Shown in pieces: positions 42,388-53,880 of a stretch of DNA of 64,000 nucleotides. This stretch comes from Dryomyza anilis. Taxonomy: Eukaryota > Arthropoda > Insecta > Diptera > Dryomyzidae. The translations under genes and the position numbers were made by a program. The notes beneath the pieces were generated by a model. It saw nothing but the letters and a program-made list of their open reading frames with translations. It was not told the origin of the DNA and did no database searches. The number at the start of each line of letters is the position of its first letter. Positions within the stretch are counted from its first letter, which is position 1. Location of the stretch: NCBI GenBank assembly GCA_951804985.1, contig OX638133.1, positions 49,816,670-49,880,669 on the forward strand. Reading direction: 5' to 3'.

Positions 42388-43298
42388 CCCAGCAAACGCC
42401 AGGGTTCAAGTTACGCTCAGGCTCATGTTCCTTGAATCTATTTTGAATCTATATCTTGAATGTTGTGATTTTATTTGACAAATATTTTAGTACAATTGTT
42501 TGAAGTTTTTTTATATAAAGAACACAATTTTTTCAATATTAAATTATAATTGCCACAAAAGTGGCTCGATTTGTTCACACGGTGCGCGCGTCTCATCTAT
42601 TAAGCAGACGTAAATCTGCTTGTGCAGGACACTTTGTCCTCGCAGTATAACAAAATGTGAGTAAAATTGATCACTTATTTCTCAAGGAACTTAAAATATT
42701 CCCCAACACTCATCTTTTACAGCACACCAAAAATCAAGTTCAAGAAAAATGACTCTCATTAGCAGTACAGCCATATACTGAAACGATATTTTCGCTGTTT
42801 CAAAGGCAGTTGGAGCTGTGAGTCGGCGGCAATTCGGGTTTTATCGAAATGAGGCCATGTCGGAGCATTGAAAGACGCCTCCAATGAGTTCTTCAAAGTT
42901 AATTATTTTTATATTCAGTACTTATATTAATTATACCATAGTTCTGTATTTAAAATATTTAAAAAAGTAATATATTTGTTGGCCCATTTAAAATGTTATT
43001 AATATTCATTAATGGATCGTTTTAAATACTTTTTTGAGGCAGTTTATGCTCATGATCATGATCTTCCAAGATCCTCTATCGAGATGCTTTTGAGATTGCA
43101 TTTAGGCTCCAGTTGAAGATGTTATTTAGGTTCCAATTTGAGATTGTAAATAGATTCTATTCAAATGATCTTACTTGAATGACGAATTTTGCTCGAAACG
43201 CATATGTTTCTAGACTCATTTCTGAATGAAAGCTTGAGCGCTCAGGCTCAGGAAAAAGATTGAAATACGCTCATATATGAGCTTCAGTGTTTGCTGGG
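42388..43298. mobile_element. 911-bp TIR element, CCCAGCAAAC ends
   Basis: CCCAGCAAACGCCAGGGTTC at the left and an inverted CCCAGCAAACACTGAAGC at the right; GCTCAGGCTCA blocks occur near both ends (42415 and 43235). AT lies outside each end. The interior has GATTGTAAATAGATTC-type repeats but no transposase. Confidence 0.65.
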
Positions 43299-43474
43299 AT
43301 GCCTGCTGCACAGCATTTCTTTTTTTTTTGTATTAGATATATTGATACGTAAAAATTTTTGAAGAGGATCCAGCTGTGGTTCGAAAAAGATTGCTGTCTG
43401 GATACTCTCTAGTTTGGTTCCTTTATGGAATTTGGGTTGGCTAGGAGTGTAATAACGTAAAGGAGCTTTCATTT

Positions 43475-43518
43475 GTTGCAGATTCTTAGATATTTATAAA
43501 TATCTAAGAATCTGCAAC
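43475..43518. repeat. Perfect 44-bp palindrome
   Basis: GTTGCAGATTCTTAGATATT followed by TA is mirrored exactly by TAAATATCTAAGAATCTGCAAC with no spacer. It lies 254 bp downstream of the donor site of the ACC exon at 43773-44120, inside the transcribed intron. Confidence 0.95.
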
Positions 43519-43772
43519 ATATACAACTATAGTATTATACACATTTTTTTTATTTATATGTTAAAAACATTTTGTTTATGACCATTAATTTTTGTTTTAT
43601 TAAAAATGTATTTGGAATTTTGACATAGACTAGTTTGAAATTCACTCTTCAGTTCTACAGCGACACACTCCTATAAACCTGTATATTATATTACTACAGT
43701 TTCATAAGAGAATAACGCCAGCTACAAAGATGCATGGACATCCACATTATAATATTGAAAAAGCATATTTAC

Positions 43773-44120
43773 CTCAGTAGCTCCTTTGTCTTCTACTAAC
43801 CACCTGCGAAGCATCTGCTTAGCTTGGCCTATTGACAAACTGTCCTGCGCTTTAAGAATTTTTTTAATAAACGCATCTTCTAACAGCAATCGATGTAATC
43901 GCCAGAACAGGCGACGACGTGAATCCCTCCAAGGTATGATTTCGTGTATGCATTCCTTTTCTAACATTCGTTCAGGAGTATCGTGTAGATCAGCAAAGTG
44001 AACCGCCACAGTGTGGTACACATGCATCATTATAGCCATACGTTCCCTAAGCTTTTCTTCGATTTCAGATGCATTTATTTGATCACCACTGGCTATAGCT
44101 GTTTGTAGTTGTTTCTTCAA
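43773..44120 (-). CDS. ACC: Acetyl-CoA carboxylase, exon for the end of the carboxyltransferase domain
   Basis: One hundred and sixteen codons in phase 0, from LKKQLQTAIASGDQ to WLVEDKGATE. Recognisable blocks are MMHVYHTVAVHFADLHDTPE, RMLEKECIHEIIPWRDSRRR and LSIGQAKQMLRRWLVE, highly conserved in metazoan ACC. The acceptor is TAATATACAG and the donor GAG/GTAAAT. There is no frame damage. The DSRR.FWRLRR-type segment closes the carboxyltransferase C-lobe. Its next exon lies 28.6 kb away at 15221. Confidence 0.95.
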
Positions 44121-44188
44121 CTGTATATTAGTTAAGTTTTAAATATAAAAATTTATATGTATATAAACTTTGCAAGAAAAATTGTTAC

Positions 44189-44599
44189 CTCAATTGTAAT
44201 TGTGTCTAAACGATTAACCGTATTTACAAGATCTTTTTCTTTATATTTAATCTCTACTATGCCCTCGGGCTCTAACACTCCGGCACGTGCTTCAGGATCG
44301 GCGTATGTTTCCATATATCTTGGATTAATTAGAGAGTCTAAAACGGCCCATGCACCACCACGGAGCTCAGCATTTGGAGGAAGATATATCAAAACTGGTT
44401 TTTTGTACTCTCTTAAACCATCAACTATGTAGGCTCCAAATTTCACAATTTGCTCGTACATGTCCTTCATACCACCAGAAAAACCACGCCAATTGGCGAA
44501 AATAATAAGTGGCAATTCTTCACGACCAAAATCTTTAATTGCTTGTGCTGTTTTAAAGGAAGAATCTGGGTACCAAACTTGACCAGCTTGTTGTACAGT
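44189..44599 (-). CDS. ACC: Acetyl-CoA carboxylase, carboxyltransferase C-lobe exon
   Basis: One hundred and thirty-seven codons in phase 0, starting [20 protein letters not shown]. It contains [20 protein letters not shown], whose Arg binds the carboxyl group of malonyl/acetyl-CoA in the family, [20 protein letters not shown] and [23 protein letters not shown] carboxylates acetyl-CoA to malonyl-CoA in the cytosol, the committed step of fatty acid synthesis; this lobe binds carboxybiotin. The acceptor is CCGTAG, the donor GAG/GTAACA, and the intron to the next exon is 68 bp (44121-44188). Confidence 0.95.
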
Positions 44600-46040
44600 C
44601 TACGGAAGGAAGATATTTTATATTGTAAAAGTTAGAATATTGCTTTATAAAAAGAATTTTAGAAAAATATAACAACGGTGAAGCAATGTAGAAAATTCAC
44701 ATTGAACTTTCTAAGATATTTCCAATTGTATTTGAACATAGCTATTCCAAAACAAGTGATATCCACTGCAAAATGATAAGAAAAAAATAACCAGTAAGAA
44801 ATTCAATTAATATGAAATTTTTTTATTAACAAAAATATGAAACAAGGTAATATGTATAGCACATATAAAACTAAAGAGTGGTATCCACAACTTGAAGAAA
44901 AATATACCTAGACATATCGTCACTGACATGCCAAAGGGGCGAATGTGCATTTTTAAAAATGTTGGGAATCAAATTATAAAATTTGAAATGTTTTAAAAAT
45001 TAGTAAAAATAATTTTTTATAATTTTTTTGTTTTGTTATTTTGTTTTATTCATCAATTAGCATAACGTATATAAAAATTAGCATAACGTACACATTTTAA
45101 GAACAACAAAGCATTATTATTATTTACATATATTGGATATTTCTGATTAAAATGACGTATAATTCTTCCATATTTTTATAAAGTTACTGAATTAAAGCTT
45201 GTATTTCTATTAGAGAGATTAATTGGACCAATATTGTAAAATATTTGATATATTTTGTATTGATTTAATTGAATATAGTATCTACAAAACGTTGTTCTAA
45301 TGATACCAACAAAAAATCCTTAGTAAAATATATCAAGAAATCATAAGTTTCCTCATCACTTCAGGACGAAAATTATGTTAGTAAAAAAAAACATTTTAAC
45401 TGTCAAATTAATTTTTAAATATTTTTAAAAATATTTTCTAACAATAATTTCTAAAAAACGGTTTAATTTCTAAATGATAAGAAGTCCAACTACCTGATTG
45501 AAAATTGGTTAAGGTTAGACTTATTTTGCCTCCGAAACTGATGAGAATACGATACGAAATCCCTAACAAAAGCCACCTGAAATTATACTGATCAGGTTCG
45601 ACTAGGGTAATCCTAATTTTAAATCCACATACGGTAACATGATCCACCCTTCAGCAAAAAAAAACCTGATCTAAAGCCTACTTAATGGAATCTGATCTGA
45701 CATTTATTAAATAAACCTGATTGGATATCGTATTATTATGTGATCGAGATGTAATTAAAAACTTTTTATAACAAAATGCTGTAACAATTTTATTCTAATA
45801 AAATATTCTAATAAATACAATTCATGGATGGAAATGGACATAAGATTGAATTGAGTTTATATTGCAATCAATATTTTTGTAAAAATTTTGATTTCTTGTA
45901 AAAAAAAAATTATTTATTATTAATTATTGAATTTTTGCAAGTTTGCAACTCTACTCAACACTGTTTTAATAATGTTTGTTTATTTTTTCCGCGTCTTTAC
46001 TAAATAAGTAAATTTATTGAAATTTCTTGTTCAACGCTGT
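44600..46040. other. 3' part of the 9.6-kb ACC intron, no gene
   Basis: AT-rich. 45440-45660 is slightly more complex and contains an AACCTGATC/GATCAGGTT pair, but no complete element ends. There is no coding similarity. Confidence 0.4.
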
Positions 46041-46053
46041 GTTATAAACAAAT

Positions 46054-46594
46054 ATGAGGCTCGAATTCGCGGCCGCTGTCATTTTGTGCTACACTTTGTT
46101 TGTGTTTATTTGCAGATTTTTGCTGTTTAATTGTTGTCTTCTGTTTATATTTTCAACAATGGGCCAAACAAAAGAAGTGTGTCAAACATGCGAGCAGAAT
46201 ATTACCAAAACTTGTCGAAGTATTTTGTGCTCCATTTGTGAGCGTTGGTTTCACGCCGTGTCTGTTCGCAGCTTTTGGACGAGTCGTTTGATTTACTGTG
46301 CATGTCTGGTGGTGAAATTCAGTGGAAGTGTTCCTGCTGAACGTCGTTTAATCGTAAAGAGGACTCTACGAAATTTGGGATAAAATTTGCGAGATGTGCG
46401 AGAAATTGAACAGCCTTGCTAAATCCATACCCGAGTCTATCAAGGATGAGATTGATCGAAACCTGTCTTCCATTAAAGTTATTTTAGAAGAGTATACGAG
46501 GAAATATGACGAAATTGAAGCCTCCTCGAGTATTAAAACTTATGTTTTAGAGAAGGAAAATTACAAAATACGTGTGTTTGACATCCCTGTATAA
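46054..46594 (+). pseudogene. LINE ORF1 start with PHD-like zinc finger and coiled coil
   Basis: Frame 46054-46383 includes (from the Met at 46159) QTKEVCQTCEQNITKTCRSI followed by LCSICERWFHA, a C4-H-C pattern like the PHD-type finger found at the start of ORF1 in several insect LINE families. A frame change then leads to 46394-46594 with IPESIKDEIDRNLSSIKVIL and a Lys/Glu-rich helix. A stop ends it. This is probably the 5' end of the plus-strand LINE whose ORF2 starts at about 48.9 kb. Confidence 0.55.
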
Positions 46595-47910
46595 CACACC
46601 GTTTCGATATCGCAACGAAAATGTTGCGAAATGTCGAAGAATTTTTCCGATATCGATGCCATTTCTCACAATGATAATATAGAAAAATTCCTACCAAAAC
46701 GTTCGGCCGATATCGATCGGAGGAAATGAAAGTTTTTCGTTACGAGAATTATTTCAGAATCGAAGCGTTCTAGAAGCTCATGACGACAGAATGGGGCTTT
46801 ATGATTGGTTTAAATAAATGCGTCATCTATATATGTCATCCACAATGACAATAAAAAAACAGAAAAATTCAAAATAAAATGTCTTTACCAATCTCTCTAT
46901 TTATCTATTATGCCCTTCGCATCATGGTCGTGATCGGCACCATCGCATTAAAATATTTTTTATTTTAATTTCGTAACACAATTACTAACCATCATCACTT
47001 TCCATTGCATTTTATTTTATGTGATTTGCTCCTACTTACTGGGTACTCTGTATTAATTTGTCGTATATTAGTTTTCGAAAATGAGTCTACGAACTTAGCA
47101 TGTATTTTTTTTTTATTTCTGATCAAAAATATTTCTGATATCAAAAACAAAACTAAATAAAAAATGAGAATTCAAAGCTCACTATTATCATACAATTATT
47201 TTTAATGAAATAAAGTGAAATTAACATAAACATTTAATGTCCACTCAACAAAAGTAAGTACAGCCATAAAGAAAAGGTCACTGGACACCTTGTGACATTA
47301 TTTTTAAAATCAGAAACGAGTCGCAATCAGAAGTTCTAATATTTATTGACAAAGAAACGAAAATCGTTGCTTTTATAATAATGAAATTGACCTAACTCTT
47401 GCGGACACTGACATAATTGAACGCAAAAGTGTGTTCCAACTGTTCGGACCTGCATATCATTACCAAAATTATATCCAGCGGACGAAAGCAGGCATGTATC
47501 TGAAAGGAGGTACAACTGAATGCGAAAATCTTTAAAAATTAATTTCGATATAACAACGAAATTATTTTTTTTCTCTTAGATATTTCAGAAACCTTCTAAG
47601 CAATTGAATACAAAAATCATTAAAAATTAATTTCGATATAATAAAGATATAGATTTTTTTTTCTCGAAGCCAATTCGAGAATTGTTCGATACACTGGAGT
47701 CTCCGAGTCTTGATATACTGGGATGTAATGTGTTTACATATTTCATGACAAACAAATTTGAGTTTCTTATTCCGAGACTTTCTTGTATTTTTGTATTTAG
47801 ATATATTATTAATCATATAGTCAGTTTATTGTGAATTTTGTTATGTGTGATTTTAGTTCATATTTTTTAAATTTTAACACACACTTTTCAATTCTTGCTA
47901 ATTGATGCCA
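46595..47910. other. Interrupted LINE interior or other repeats, no gene
   Basis: 46600-46760 has several CGATATCG-type words and a TTTCGTTACGAGAATTATT block. 47520-47660 holds two copies of AAAAATTAATTTCGATATAA about 90 bp apart. No coding similarity or clear element ends were found. Confidence 0.4.
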
Positions 47911-48854
47911 GGGCGTTATTTCATAAAACTAAACAAGTGACAATTCGACAAATTTGTAGTACTTGTACGACAATTTTTTGTCCGATAAAATTTTGATACA
48001 TGACATAATTGTTACTGGATTACAATGACAAAATTGTCGCATTTAATATGACAATTTTATCATTGTTAATTTTCTACAAATTGTCATTGACATATTTTTA
48101 ATTAAAAAAAGCAACAGCAGAAATGTGCGATATAAAAGTTGCCGAATTAAAATAAATTTTTGAGTTTAAAAATATGCTTTTCGGTAAATTTATTTAAGTT
48201 TTAAAATGAAAAGAAAGTGGCGGTCAATGTATACGCATTGGATGCAATGGATCGATCTAAAGATTGGAAAATACCTTGAGTATCACCAAGCGCACATCAG
48301 TTAGTTTGCAGACTTGATTTCATGTTGATGAATGCTGCAACAAATCTCCAAATACTTTTTTTTAATATAAAATCCTATAAACAATTAAAATCTTTAATGA
48401 TCATCTCTCGGATCTCATCTATTTATAAATTCGTGCAACCTATCTCTATTACTTAGCATGTTTAACTTTTTGCAGAATTTACATAATTTATTTAAAAATA
48501 CAATTAAAATTTGCCATAGACATTTTTACCAATCAATATTTATCAAGATATTCGGACAATATTGTCAATATGACATATTTTTTCGTTTCACAAAAAATAT
48601 GTCATGATAATTATGTCGTAAATCTCCGACAATTGTAGCAAAAATAATTGGTGACGACATTTTTATTATGAAACGAAATATTGACAATTTGTCATAATTT
48701 TTCGTCAAGTTTACAAAATTGTCCTAACTTTTCGTCGAATTTACAAAAATGTCTAAATTTTTATAAAACAGAAATTTAACAATTGTTAAATTGTATCGAC
48801 AGGCAATTGTCGCCTGTCACATGTCGACTTGTATAGTTTTATGAAATGAGGCCC
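47911..48854. mobile_element. 944-bp TIR element, ATTTCATAAAACTA ends
   Basis: GGGCGTTATTTCATAAAACT at the left is mirrored by an inverted GGGCCTCATTTCATAAAACT at the right, and both continue into ACAAGT. Blocks of TTGTC/GACAA words (CGACAATTTTTTGTCCG, TTGTCATAATTTTTCGTC) fill the subterminal parts. There is no transposase and no clear target duplication. Confidence 0.75.
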
Positions 48855-48929
48855 AGGTAGTTATATAGGGACAGTAGTCAACAATAATTCTTATTTAAAA
48901 TCCTTTTTAACAATTACTAAAATTGTATT

Positions 48930-49114
48930 GTTTATTTGTCTCATGGTGACTTGAAATTGCTAAATTGTTTTCTTAGTGATATGTGCTCTAGGTACGACGA
49001 TGTCATTATCATGGGTGATTTGAATTTTAGCCTTCTTAATAATAGCAATTTAAATATAATTCATCCGTTATTACAATGGTGTAATTTGTCGCTTGTTCAT
49101 AATAATATTCCTAC
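48930..49114 (+). pseudogene. LINE endonuclease, left part, interrupted by a hAT element
   Basis: The frame reads LKLLNCFLSDMCSRYDDVII, then MGDLNFSLLNNSN and LVHNNIPT, the C-terminal half of an AP-like endonuclease (MGDLN is the catalytic Asp/Asn motif). It stops in the hAT target duplication and continues exactly after it at 50368. Endonuclease motifs before this point are missing. Confidence 0.75.
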
Positions 49115-49217
49115 TAGAGATGGGCGCGTGCCTGTTTTTGATGGCACGGGCACGCCGATAGGTGACCTATGCAACTTTTTAAGTGGTCACTTAATCACAC
49201 CAACTATCACAATATCC

Positions 49218-49639
49218 CTACTTCAAAATTTCCCATGTGATCTAACCTTCCCAACTGGCTCTGGTTGGAATCGGAACCGCTATTTTAAAAATCTATAGAG
49301 GGAACGCATAGAATCGGAATCGGTACCGTTATTAAAAAATGAATGGAACCGGAATCGAAACCCATTTATTTGTGGTTGCAACAGAAATCGGAACCGGAAC
49401 CACAATTTTAAAAATCTTGGAACCTGAACTGGAACCGATATTTCAAAGGGTTTTAGTCCCTGTAATAAATAATTCAAAAAATAGGTTGTTTTATTCTCTT
49501 AAATCCATAAGTAATACTAAAACAGCAGATTTTTAAGATTAAGATATTTAAGTTGGAAGTAAGGTTTTTTTTTTAAATTGGGGTAGAATCTATAAAAAAC
49601 CAGTTGGGAAGGTTAGATCACATGGGAAATTTTAAAGTA
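49218..49639. mobile_element. MITE with 41-bp TIRs and GGAACCG repeats, nested in the hAT element
   Basis: CTACTTCAAAATTTCCCATG plus GATCTAACCTTCCCAACTGG at the left is mirrored at 49600-49639 with one mismatch. Between them are many GGAATCGGAACCG-type words (49266-49440), a degenerate minisatellite. The high TIR identity suggests it is younger than its surroundings. Confidence 0.8.
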
Positions 49640-49667
49640 GGTGTAATTATGATAATCAAAATTATAG

Positions 49668-50292
49668 TCGGTCTAAGCCGACTATAAATACCCTACACAT
49701 ATGTGTGGTTACTATTAAAAGTGGTATATAGGTCACCAGGGTATACGAATCCTGAAAATAACTACAAACATTCAATCGCTGAAGAATTTCCATTCATTTG
49801 ATACCCATATTTACAAATGGGTAGGTGTACCGAATTTTGATTTTTTTTTTGTGAACCACAAGTCTTTTCGCCGTAAAACATTATTATCATGTATTTGAGC
49901 ATGATGTCAATATATATTTGACCAAAAAAGTTTACCTAAGCACGTATACATTAAAATTGATCTTTATATGTACATTTTATATGAGGTATTTGAACATAAG
50001 TGGTCGGATCATAGGTCACAATGGACCGATCTCGCCAATTTTTTCGCACATACAGCGTAGGTATATTAGTAATCTAAGTTATAAGTTTCATTTATCTAGC
50101 TCTTCAAATTTAGTAGTAGGGATTTCAACAGACAGACAGACGGACAGACAGACGGACATCGCTAAATCGACTCAGGAGGTCATGCTGATCAAGAATATAT
50201 ATACTTTTCCATACCGGAGATGCTTCCTTCTGGGTGTTACAAACGGCGTACCAAACTGAATATACCCTTTCACGCTTAGTGTAGGGTATAAA
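49668..50292. repeat. Dispersed fly repeat, copy with both ends
   Basis: Starts with the palindrome TATAGTCGGTCTAAGCCGACTATA and ATACCCTACAC, and ends GTGTAGGGTATA. The interior has CCAGGGTATACGAATCCTGA, a run of GACAGACAGACGGACAGAC, CGCTAAATCGACTCA, GATCAAGAATATATATACTT and CATACCGG. The same motif order occurs at 32.3-32.8 kb and 63.2-63.7 kb. Confidence 0.65.
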
Positions 50293-50367
50293 AATGTTTA
50301 ATGTGCGCGTGCCTGATTTTGGGGTGACACGAAAAAAGCACGGCACGCGCCCATCTCTAATTCCCAC

Positions 50368-50945
50368 TCACTATGATGAATACCGTAATTCTTATTCATT
50401 AATAGACTTATTTGTTGTTAGTAACCTTCATTTTGTTAAGCATTCTGATCCGCATTAAACTCTAAGCATGCTTATATATCTATTACATATGACCTTCCTG
50501 TTTTTATAGAACATGTTCTATTTTCATTTAGATCCTATAATTTTATTAATTTTGATTCTTTATCACATGATGTTAACTAAATTGATTTTTCGACATTGTA
50601 CCAACGATACATTGTACCAACGATTGTACCAACGATACAGAAGAACAACTACAATTACTAAATTCATCACTCTTATATCTATTTAATAAACATGTTCCTT
50701 TTATAAAAAAATCTGTTAAAAAAAAATCTTTAGGTGTACTGAAATTCAGACCGCTCTACGATGTAGGGTTTAACACTAAGTGCTTAGCTTGTAAACAAGA
50801 ACTATTACAAAAAGAAAACTTACTAAAATATGACAATAGAGCTAAGAAAATAATTAGAAAAATAAAGAGAAAATACGAAACCAAATTATTTAATAAAACG
50901 AATTCAGCTAAAGAATTTTGGTCTAGAACATATAAATTTAGCCAC
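50368..50945 (+). pseudogene. LINE endonuclease end and linker after the hAT insertion
   Basis: Coding resumes as HYDEYRNSYSLIDLFVVSNL, then FVKHSDP, the conserved end of the endonuclease (SLIDLF..S). After a decayed part (a triple ATTGTACCAACGATA repeat at 50594-50640 breaks it), the linker reads LKFRPLYDVGFN, LLKYDNRAKKIIRKIKRKYE and NSAKEFWSRTYKF. Several stops are present. Confidence 0.7.
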
Positions 50946-51254
50946 ATCGCTGCACAATAAAATTATTAATATTGATGAAGGATTTTTTTTATATTAAACA
51001 TTTATTTGTCTATATTTTGATTCATTTATATAAAATGTTTTTAATTGAGTGGGAATACAAATATTTATTTAGTAAGCTTTTTGTATAAAATTTTATGTTG
51101 GAAGGCATTATATATAATGCACTTCATTCAACACAACAAAATGTACACAAATAAGTTGCGACATAAACAATAAACAGAAAGCTTTTACATGAGCATTCAA
51201 CCAAAATTGTTCTTAGTGTAGAGCTATTTAAAAGCACAAACACTTAGGCATTTT
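50946..51254. other. About 0.28-kb non-LINE insert between linker and RT
   Basis: The LINE linker ends near 50950 and RT-linked coding resumes near 51255. The sequence between has no coding similarity and is AT-rich, with ATATATAATGCAC and TTCTTAGTGTAG words. It is probably another small insertion, but no ends could be defined. Confidence 0.35.
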
Positions 51255-52937
51255 TTGATAGTGGCATTTGCCCTTCGCTGGTCAAGAATAAGAAGAACAG
51301 ATGCAATCAACTGTGATGAACATATCTGTTATATTGATGATAATAACCTTAATAATTATTTTACTTTTGTGACGTCCAACTTTACATCTAGTTTTAATTT
51401 AAATTTTGACAATTTTTCTAATGACCGTAAACATAATTTGGCCTTTTCTAGAAATATCTAGTATTAAATCTAATGCCGTGGAAACTGATGCAATACCTAT
51501 AGGTTTTTACAAAATGATTTATTCTTTGGTTTGTGACCATATCTTATATTTTATTAACACAATATTAACAACATCCATTTTTCCTCTCTCGTGGAAGCTT
51601 GCCAAAGTAATTCGATTAATAAAAACTAAATGTAATTTAAGTACTGTTGAAAACTATAGACCTATTTCAATTCTACCAGCACTTTCGAAAGTAGTTGAAA
51701 TAATTATAAAACAGAAATTAATAAATCATTTTGAGCGATTCCATTTAATAGATTCGTGCCAGTCAGGATTTAACTTGTCTCGTTCTTCTTGTAAATTGTT
51801 ATTATCTTTTTTGACGGATCGTTCACAATATGTGCAGTGTGGTAATCGTTAATCTCACGTTTCTTGTTTATCCTCCGGTGTACCTCAAGGTTCGATAAGG
51901 GCCACTCTTATTTATGGTGTATTTTAATGATATTGTTTTACGTACTCGTTATTCTTCTGTGCGAATTTTTGCAGATGACATCCAATTGTATATTTATAGT
52001 CGCAATCGCAGCTTCACTGACGGTGCTACTCGTATGAACTCAGATCTTCAAGCTATCACTTTCTGGGTCACAGAGAACTACATTAATATAAATCCCGTCA
52101 AATCCAAGTTTTTGCTATTTGGTGAAAATTTCTCGACTGATTCCCTAAATTTAATTACAATAAACAATAAAAATGTTCGCTGTGTAGATTCGGCTATTTG
52201 CTTAGGGCTTACCAGTGATCTCAATATGTAATTTGAAAAACATATAAAACAAATTATTTCTCGTGTTGGACCAATATTAAAAAAACTATATAACTTAAAC
52301 TTCTCGATACATATTAGCATATGCTATTCTAATGCCACATATACTTTACGGGTTAGAAACTTATTCGGGTATACAATGCTTGTGCTTAAATAGGATTGTT
52401 AGATTTGTGTATCGTCTTCATATAAGTAAGACCATGTGTCTGATTTTGTTATTAAGTTTTTAGGCTGCACTTTTAATCAATACATATCAATTCGATGTGC
52501 TTATTTTTCTTTAAACAAATTTAATCAATCGTCGTACCTAGTTGACATATTTAAATTTATTTACTACTCGTCATATTCAGTTAGAGTTGCACGAATTTGG
52601 AACAATTTTCCAAATCATCTTCATGACTTTTTAGTAACACAATCCAATTACACGAACATGCTCTTAGAATATTATTTTTAATATTGATAATTATTGAGAA
52701 AAAAAAAAAAATTAAAATTTTAAATATATATTTGTTGTTGACTGTGTTCAAATATAATATAATGTATTACCAGTTAGTTTAAATTAAAATTAGTTTTGAA
52801 GAGTGTGTGTTACGAACAATTTTAAGTTAAATTAGTATTAAGCAAATAAGTGTAGAAACTATATCTATTATGTACCTCTATCAATATTAGCCCCTGCGTG
52901 GGCATTAAATTGATTAAAATAAATAAATAAATAAATA
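51255..52937 (+). pseudogene. LINE reverse transcriptase and 3' end
   Basis: Pieces in several frames give IPIGFYKMIYSLVCDHILYF, SWKLAKVIRLIKTK, ENYRPISILPALSKVVEI, CQSGFNLSRSS, a VPQGSI.GPLLF motif (about 51875), RIFADDIQLYIYS (catalytic FADD), NININPVKSKFLLFG and later VRVARIWNNFPNHLHDF, ending about 52680. The 3' end is AAATAAATAAATAAATAA at about 52918-52937, a usual LINE tail. Multiple stops and shifts make it inactive. Confidence 0.8.
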
Positions 52938-53481
52938 ACTATATAGAAACTGGGTAGTTTAACATCCAATATCCACCTGAAACCAGCGTGACACCTCTCG
53001 CAAGTTACTAGCTAGTTTTAATGGCTAGAAACTAGTATAGCTGCTAGTAAAATTGGCTGGTTACTCGCCAGTTACTGGCCAGTTACTGGTTGGCATCGTT
53101 ACTTGGGATTGGGGGCACAACACTTTAGTAATGATTTGAAAGTGAACTAGTGCATCTCGTAAACGAACCTTGACACGTGCGGAATTGTTGCATAAAAAAA
53201 TTGTTGCATAAAAAAATGTAACTTCGAAAATTCGAAATCAGCTATCTATGTCAAATCAGTGAAAATTTATCAACAAAAATAAAAACCATTTGTGTTAAAT
53301 TTTCATTTTGCAAAAAATTGTTTAATTTGTCTGCAAATATTGATGTATGCACTCGATTTAACTGATTTGACAGACCTATGGAAGAGTATCGGCTATTTGG
53401 CTCCCACTTGCAATAAGGACGGACGGCTATAGATTTACCAGACACAGCTGCAAAAGATTACATCAGCCATCAAGTAAAAAT
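52938..53481. other. Spacer with CTAGT/CCAGTTA repeats and a weak inverted pair
   Basis: 52990-53095 has repeated ACTAGCTAG, CTAGTAAAATTGGCTGGTTA and GCCAGTTACTGG words. 53245-53375 has CTATGTCAAATCAGT against ACTGATTTGACAGACC, a short inverted pair without target duplication. There is no coding. Confidence 0.4.
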
Positions 53482-53880
53482 ATGGCCAGAACGAAATCTA
53501 TAAACTCAAGACGCGCAAGTAGAAGTACCGCTTCACAACAAGTAGAAAGGCAATCTTTTCAAATTTTTATAAAGGGCTGGACGCAGGATTTAACTGTCAA
53601 AGAAAAGAGAATAGTGCAACAGTTAATTGATAAACACTGGAATACATCGAATAGGAACAGGATTGAATGCCATCCTGGGATGAGATAGGTTTCGACAGCC
53701 TAATAACTAAGGTTTACTACGCACAGTGGCAGAATATAAATCTACAAGATTGTTGCTTATATCGTGTATGGTAATTGAAGATGGCAGATCCAGTGATGGC
53801 CATTTAGGAATAAAAAAACGGTCCAAATGGTAAAGAAAAGTTTCTATTGGGTTGGATGACAAGAGTCAGCAGTTGTGTGC
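53482..53880 (+). pseudogene. Ty3/gypsy integrase-leader fragment related to element C
   Basis: Frame 53482-53688 encodes a basic start and a helical part. Just after it, a shifted frame reads SLITKVYYAQWQNINLQD followed by CCLYRVW, clearly similar to the AYWAQWQSLKLQNGCLYRVW segment of element C. The next bases (about 53800-53870) match the zinc-domain start (KKFYW.GW-like). Frames are broken. No LTR is visible. Confidence 0.6.

Larger units (their letters stand above)
49115..50359. mobile_element. Non-autonomous hAT element with 8-bp target duplication
   Basis: The ends TAGAGATGGGCGCGTGCC and GGCACGCGCCCATCTCTA are perfect inverses; TAGAGATGGGC is a classic hAT end. Flanks are ATTCCTAC (49107-49114) and ATTCCCAC (50360-50367), an 8-bp duplication with one change. 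Removing the element and one flank restores the LINE endonuclease frame. The 1,245-bp interior has no transposase; it contains a nested MITE (49218-49639) and a dispersed fly repeat (49668-50292). Confidence 0.92.
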
